Below are positions 3,823 to 6,538 of a DNA stretch of 6,538 nucleotides, in pieces. Below the pieces are notes generated by a model that did no database searches, was not told the DNA's origin, and was given only the letters and a program-made list of their open reading frames with translations. Source of the DNA: Gammaproteobacteria bacterium (lineage in GTDB: Bacteria > Pseudomonadota > Gammaproteobacteria > Steroidobacterales > SZUA-146); contig QIGP01000072.1 in the NCBI GenBank assembly GCA_003228965.1, positions 1-6,538 on the forward strand, in the 5' to 3' direction. Each line of letters starts with the position of its first letter. Positions within the stretch are counted from its first letter, which is position 1. The translations under genes were made by a program, and so were the position numbers.

Positions 3823-6538
3823 ATGAAAAAACGTAGTCAGGGTTTCCTTCGTTGCGGGCTATTTGTATGCAGTGCCTGGTTGTTAGGGCTGAACGTAAAT
3901 GCTGCCGACCTGGTAGCTGAAAATCTAGAGAGCCGTGGGCAGCTGGTCGGTAACGCGCAATACGCGAACGACGCGCTAATGGGTGCAACTTTCGTAGTGG
4001 CAGACGCAGACGATGCCGTCAGACTTGATCACAGCGCTGACATTGCCGCCATTGACGGCGATTACGCCATTTCGTTTTGGTACAAGCCAACCGAAGATCA
4101 CACGGGCGCGTGGCGTTCAATACTGTTTAAAGGCGACTCCAGCCAGACGCGTAATTTCGCTCTCTACCTGCAGCCAGCGACTAATAAAGTCCACTACCGC
4201 CTCAGTACCGACCAGGGGTTTAATGACGGCGGTAATTCGAATGCGGAACTGGTCGTTGATGAATGGCATCACCTGGCTTATGTCCGCAAAGGCAATAACC
4301 TGGCTTTGTATATTAACGGACGCCTTGATTCGTCCGACACCTTGGCAGGTACGCCGCTCATTAACGACGGTGCCATGTACATTGGAGATTCGCCATACAA
4401 TGCACCTGCACTTGGCGAATTTGCCAAAGTGGCTGTATATCAACGCACCTTGAGCCAGCTTGAAATTCGCAGTTTGTACAAGAACAAATTCTCGGATGAC
4501 AATATTGAAGAGCAGGGCGTAGCGGTCGGAACACCTGTGTACACAAATGACGGTCAGCAAGACGGACAAGCGCTGATTATTAACAGCTCTGACGATGGTG
4601 TACGCGTTGCAAACTCTATCATCAGCAAGCCGGGTACGAACGACTGGGGTATGGCATTTTGGCTGCGGCTGGATTCTTCGCCTTCCGGGAACTATGAAAC
4701 GCTCGTTCACAAGGGAACAGCCGAAAATGACCGAAATATTGGCATATTCCGCCGGCCTGATAACAACAAATTGCATTACTCGATTACGCTCGATAGCAAC
4801 GTCACCGCAACGAACGATTCCTCAGTAGAACTTCAAGTTGGTGTCTGGACGCACGTTACCTTGGCTAAAGACGGTGACCTGCTGCGCTTGTTTATCAACG
4901 GCTCACAAGATTCTACGTTAGCGTTCAATGGCGCGCAGCCTGTATATAACAACGGTCCACTTTACATCGGCAAGTCACCCTGGCTCACGCCAGCTCAGGC
5001 CGCCTTTGATGATATAACGATGTTTAACTACCGGCTCATAGCGTCCGATGTCGAGCGCTACATGGCTCGTAACCGCGCTGCGTCGCGAGCGTCTGTAGGT
5101 GAGTGGGGCGAAGTTATTCCGTGGCCACAAGTGCCGGTATCGATGGCCACTCTGCCCGACGGTCGAATATTGTCCTGGTCAGGTTCTGAACGTACTACCT
5201 GGCCAAACACCGAGCAGAGCTTTAGTTCAGTGTGGGATCCGCAGACCAATGAGTTTGACGACCTGTTTCAGCAAGGGCACAACATGTTCTGCGCACATCT
5301 GGCTATGGCCGAAGACGGCAAAGTGTTTGTAAACGGCGGGCGCAATCAAACAAACAGTCCCTGGACCAGCTTGTTCGACTATCGCGATAACCAGTGGACA
5401 CAAGTCGAAAACATGGCAACCGGCGGTCGCTGGTATCCAGTGACCAATGCTCTACCTAATGGTGAAATTATAACTTCTATGGGTACAGCTACAAATTTTC
5501 GTAACCCTGAAAAGTGGTCGGCCTCAAGCGGCTGGCAGGTACTCAACGGCGTCGACTACGTAGAAATGCGCCAGGGCTTCGATGGCACAACCGGACAAAA
5601 CCGCTGGTGGCCTATTCTCACTGTAGCGCCAAACGGAAAGCTTTTTCACTATTGGAGCGCCGCTGAAAATCACTACATTGATACGTCAGGCGTAGGCTCC
5701 GTTACGCCTGCAAACGCAGACGTTGATGTGGATCAGCCCACGGGCGTTGCTGTGCAATACAACGCCGGTAAAGTCCTGATGACAGGACGCAATCAGGGTG
5801 CCCGGTCAGGAGGTAGCAACCGACGCGCATACACCATTGATTTGAATGGTCCAGTACCGTTAGTACGTCAAACTGATGAGATGCAAATTGCTCGTGCGTT
5901 TCACAATCTGGTTCCGTTACCTAACGGTGAAGTGATTGCGTTGGGTGGCTCAACCTACAGTGGTGGCTTCAACAACCGCGGCTCGGTTTTTCAAGCAGAA
6001 ATTTGGAATTCGACCACAGGTAGTTGGCGGCTTATGGCGCGTGGCGATGTGCCTCGTAACTACCACTCTACTGGCGTGCTGCTGGTCGACGGTCGCGTAC
6101 TCTCCGCAGGCGGCGGTTACGGCTCGGGCAACGAGTTTCTGGACGGGGCGTCACATCAAAACGGGCAGGTATTTAGTCCGGCGTACTTGTATAACGACGA
6201 CGGCACGTTAGCTACACGCCCGACAATTAATACAGCGCCTGGCATTATTCGAGCCGGTGAGGCTTTCACCATTCAAGCATCTGGTCAGGCCACTCGCTTT
6301 TCCATGTTGCGAATGGGGGCGACTACGCATGCGGTCAACACCGATTCGCGTTTTCTTTGGCTAGATGTACAAAACAACGGTAACGGCGCTTTTACTCTGA
6401 CTCCGGACGCTAACCCGAACCTGGTTATTCCAGGATACTGGATGGTGTTTGCTCTTGATGCTAACGACGTACCGTCTGAGGCCCACATTGTTCGTGTTGA
6501 ACGCAGTCTCAATATATCAACACCCGGCAGCATTCGTT
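3823..6538 (+). CDS. Secreted LamG-LamG-galactose-oxidase-like copper radical oxidase (AA5-type), 3' end outside the window
   Basis: 905 complete codons from ATG 3823 without a stop; the gene continues past the right edge. Residues 1-27 form a signal peptide (MKKR start, hydrophobic core, NVNA/A cut). Two LamG/concanavalin-like domains follow at about 30-222 and 235-417, each with the ...WHHLAYVRKGNNLALYINGR-type strand pair and a YIG motif; these probably bind glycans. A Kelch propeller covers about 424-797 (repeats such as LPDGRIL, LPNGEVIALGG, DGRVLSAGGG). An Early-set domain starts about 799. By alignment from memory to fungal galactose oxidase: Cys490 in NMFCAH = Cys228, Tyr538 in GRWYP = Tyr272 (the thioether cofactor pair), Tyr747-His748 in RNYHS = Tyr495-His496, and His836 in TTHAVN = His581. 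Trp290 aligns with Ala556. The predicted reaction is O2-dependent oxidation of a primary alcohol or aldehyde with release of H2O2, outside the cell. The substrate is unknown. The core ends about residue 895, so a further C-terminal part is likely. The opposite-strand frames here are shadows. Confidence 0.9.
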   Translation, partial: MKKRSQGFLRCGLFVCSAWLLGLNVNAADLVAENLESRGQLVGNAQYANDALMGATFVVADADDAVRLDHSADIAAIDGDYAISFWYKPTEDHTGAWRSILFKGDSSQTRNFALYLQPATNKVHYRLSTDQGFNDGGNSNAELVVDEWHHLAYVRKGNNLALYINGRLDSSDTLAGTPLINDGAMYIGDSPYNAPALGEFAKVAVYQRTLSQLEIRSLYKNKFSDDNIEEQGVAVGTPVYTNDGQQDGQALIINSSDDGVRVANSIISKPGTNDWGMAFWLRLDSSPSGNYETLVHKGTAENDRNIGIFRRPDNNKLHYSITLDSNVTATNDSSVELQVGVWTHVTLAKDGDLLRLFINGSQDSTLAFNGAQPVYNNGPLYIGKSPWLTPAQAAFDDITMFNYRLIASDVERYMARNRAASRASVGEWGEVIPWPQVPVSMATLPDGRILSWSGSERTTWPNTEQSFSSVWDPQTNEFDDLFQQGHNMFCAHLAMAEDGKVFVNGGRNQTNSPWTSLFDYRDNQWTQVENMATGGRWYPVTNALPNGEIITSMGTATNFRNPEKWSASSGWQVLNGVDYVEMRQGFDGTTGQNRWWPILTVAPNGKLFHYWSAAENHYIDTSGVGSVTPANADVDVDQPTGVAVQYNAGKVLMTGRNQGARSGGSNRRAYTIDLNGPVPLVRQTDEMQIARAFHNLVPLPNGEVIALGGSTYSGGFNNRGSVFQAEIWNSTTGSWRLMARGDVPRNYHSTGVLLVDGRVLSAGGGYGSGNEFLDGASHQNGQVFSPAYLYNDDGTLATRPTINTAPGIIRAGEAFTIQASGQATRFSMLRMGATTHAVNTDSRFLWLDVQNNGNGAFTLTPDANPNLVIPGYWMVFALDANDVPSEAHIVRVERSLNISTPGSIR

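Noticed and set aside
3773..3988. 71-residue minus-strand frame
   Set aside because: Antisense to the signal peptide and first LamG segment of the oxidase; no support.
4117..4776. 219-residue minus-strand frame opposite the oxidase
   Set aside because: Lies fully antisense to the two LamG domains, which have clear domain features; no ribosome binding site or family resemblance was seen.

Overview
The window looks like chromosomal DNA of a Gram-negative bacterium, most likely a marine or environmental gammaproteobacterium. The pointers are a C-terminal sorting signal of the VPLPA/PEP-CTERM type, remnants of an ECF sigma/anti-sigma pair, and a large secreted LamG plus copper-radical-oxidase protein. 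No rRNA, tRNA or CRISPR is visible, and the genus cannot be fixed from the sequence alone.

Left part (1-1000, minus strand): a transposon scar. A chimeric ORF (974 to 537) joins the start of a small membrane protein to the C-terminal part of a AAA+ transposition ATPase. Its stop lies in an 11-bp hairpin and is followed by a terminator-like hairpin (466-493). Next come four copies of a 22-23 bp repeat (265-431) that look like transposase-binding sites, ending at a 5'-TG terminus near 263. Immediately beyond is a zinc-ribbon gene (259 to 20) that seems to have lost its 5' end. A Shine-Dalgarno-like AAAGGAG at the window edge suggests another minus-strand gene outside.

Middle (1130-3600): a gene graveyard around one intact gene. 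At 1130-1521 an ECF sigma factor fragment runs into an anti-sigma zinc-finger fragment in another frame, which implies an internal deletion. At 1652-2542 there is an intact polytopic membrane protein of unknown function with a Lys/Pro-rich tail. From about 2664 to 3551 lies a glycine-rich surface-protein pseudogene with a premature TGA, probable frameshifts and an intact VPLPA-CTERM signal, followed by an intrinsic terminator.

Right part (3823 to the window end): a large intact ORF, open at the right edge and at least 905 residues long. It has a signal peptide, two LamG/concanavalin-like domains, a galactose-oxidase-type Kelch propeller and a C-terminal Early-set domain. The residues matching Cys228, Tyr272, Tyr495, His496 and His581 of galactose oxidase are all present, so it is predicted to be an active extracellular copper radical oxidase that makes H2O2. 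The position of Trp290 is not Trp, which argues against classical galactose specificity.

The genes do not form an operon. The picture is a decaying accessory region with an apparently functional secreted oxidase at its right side.
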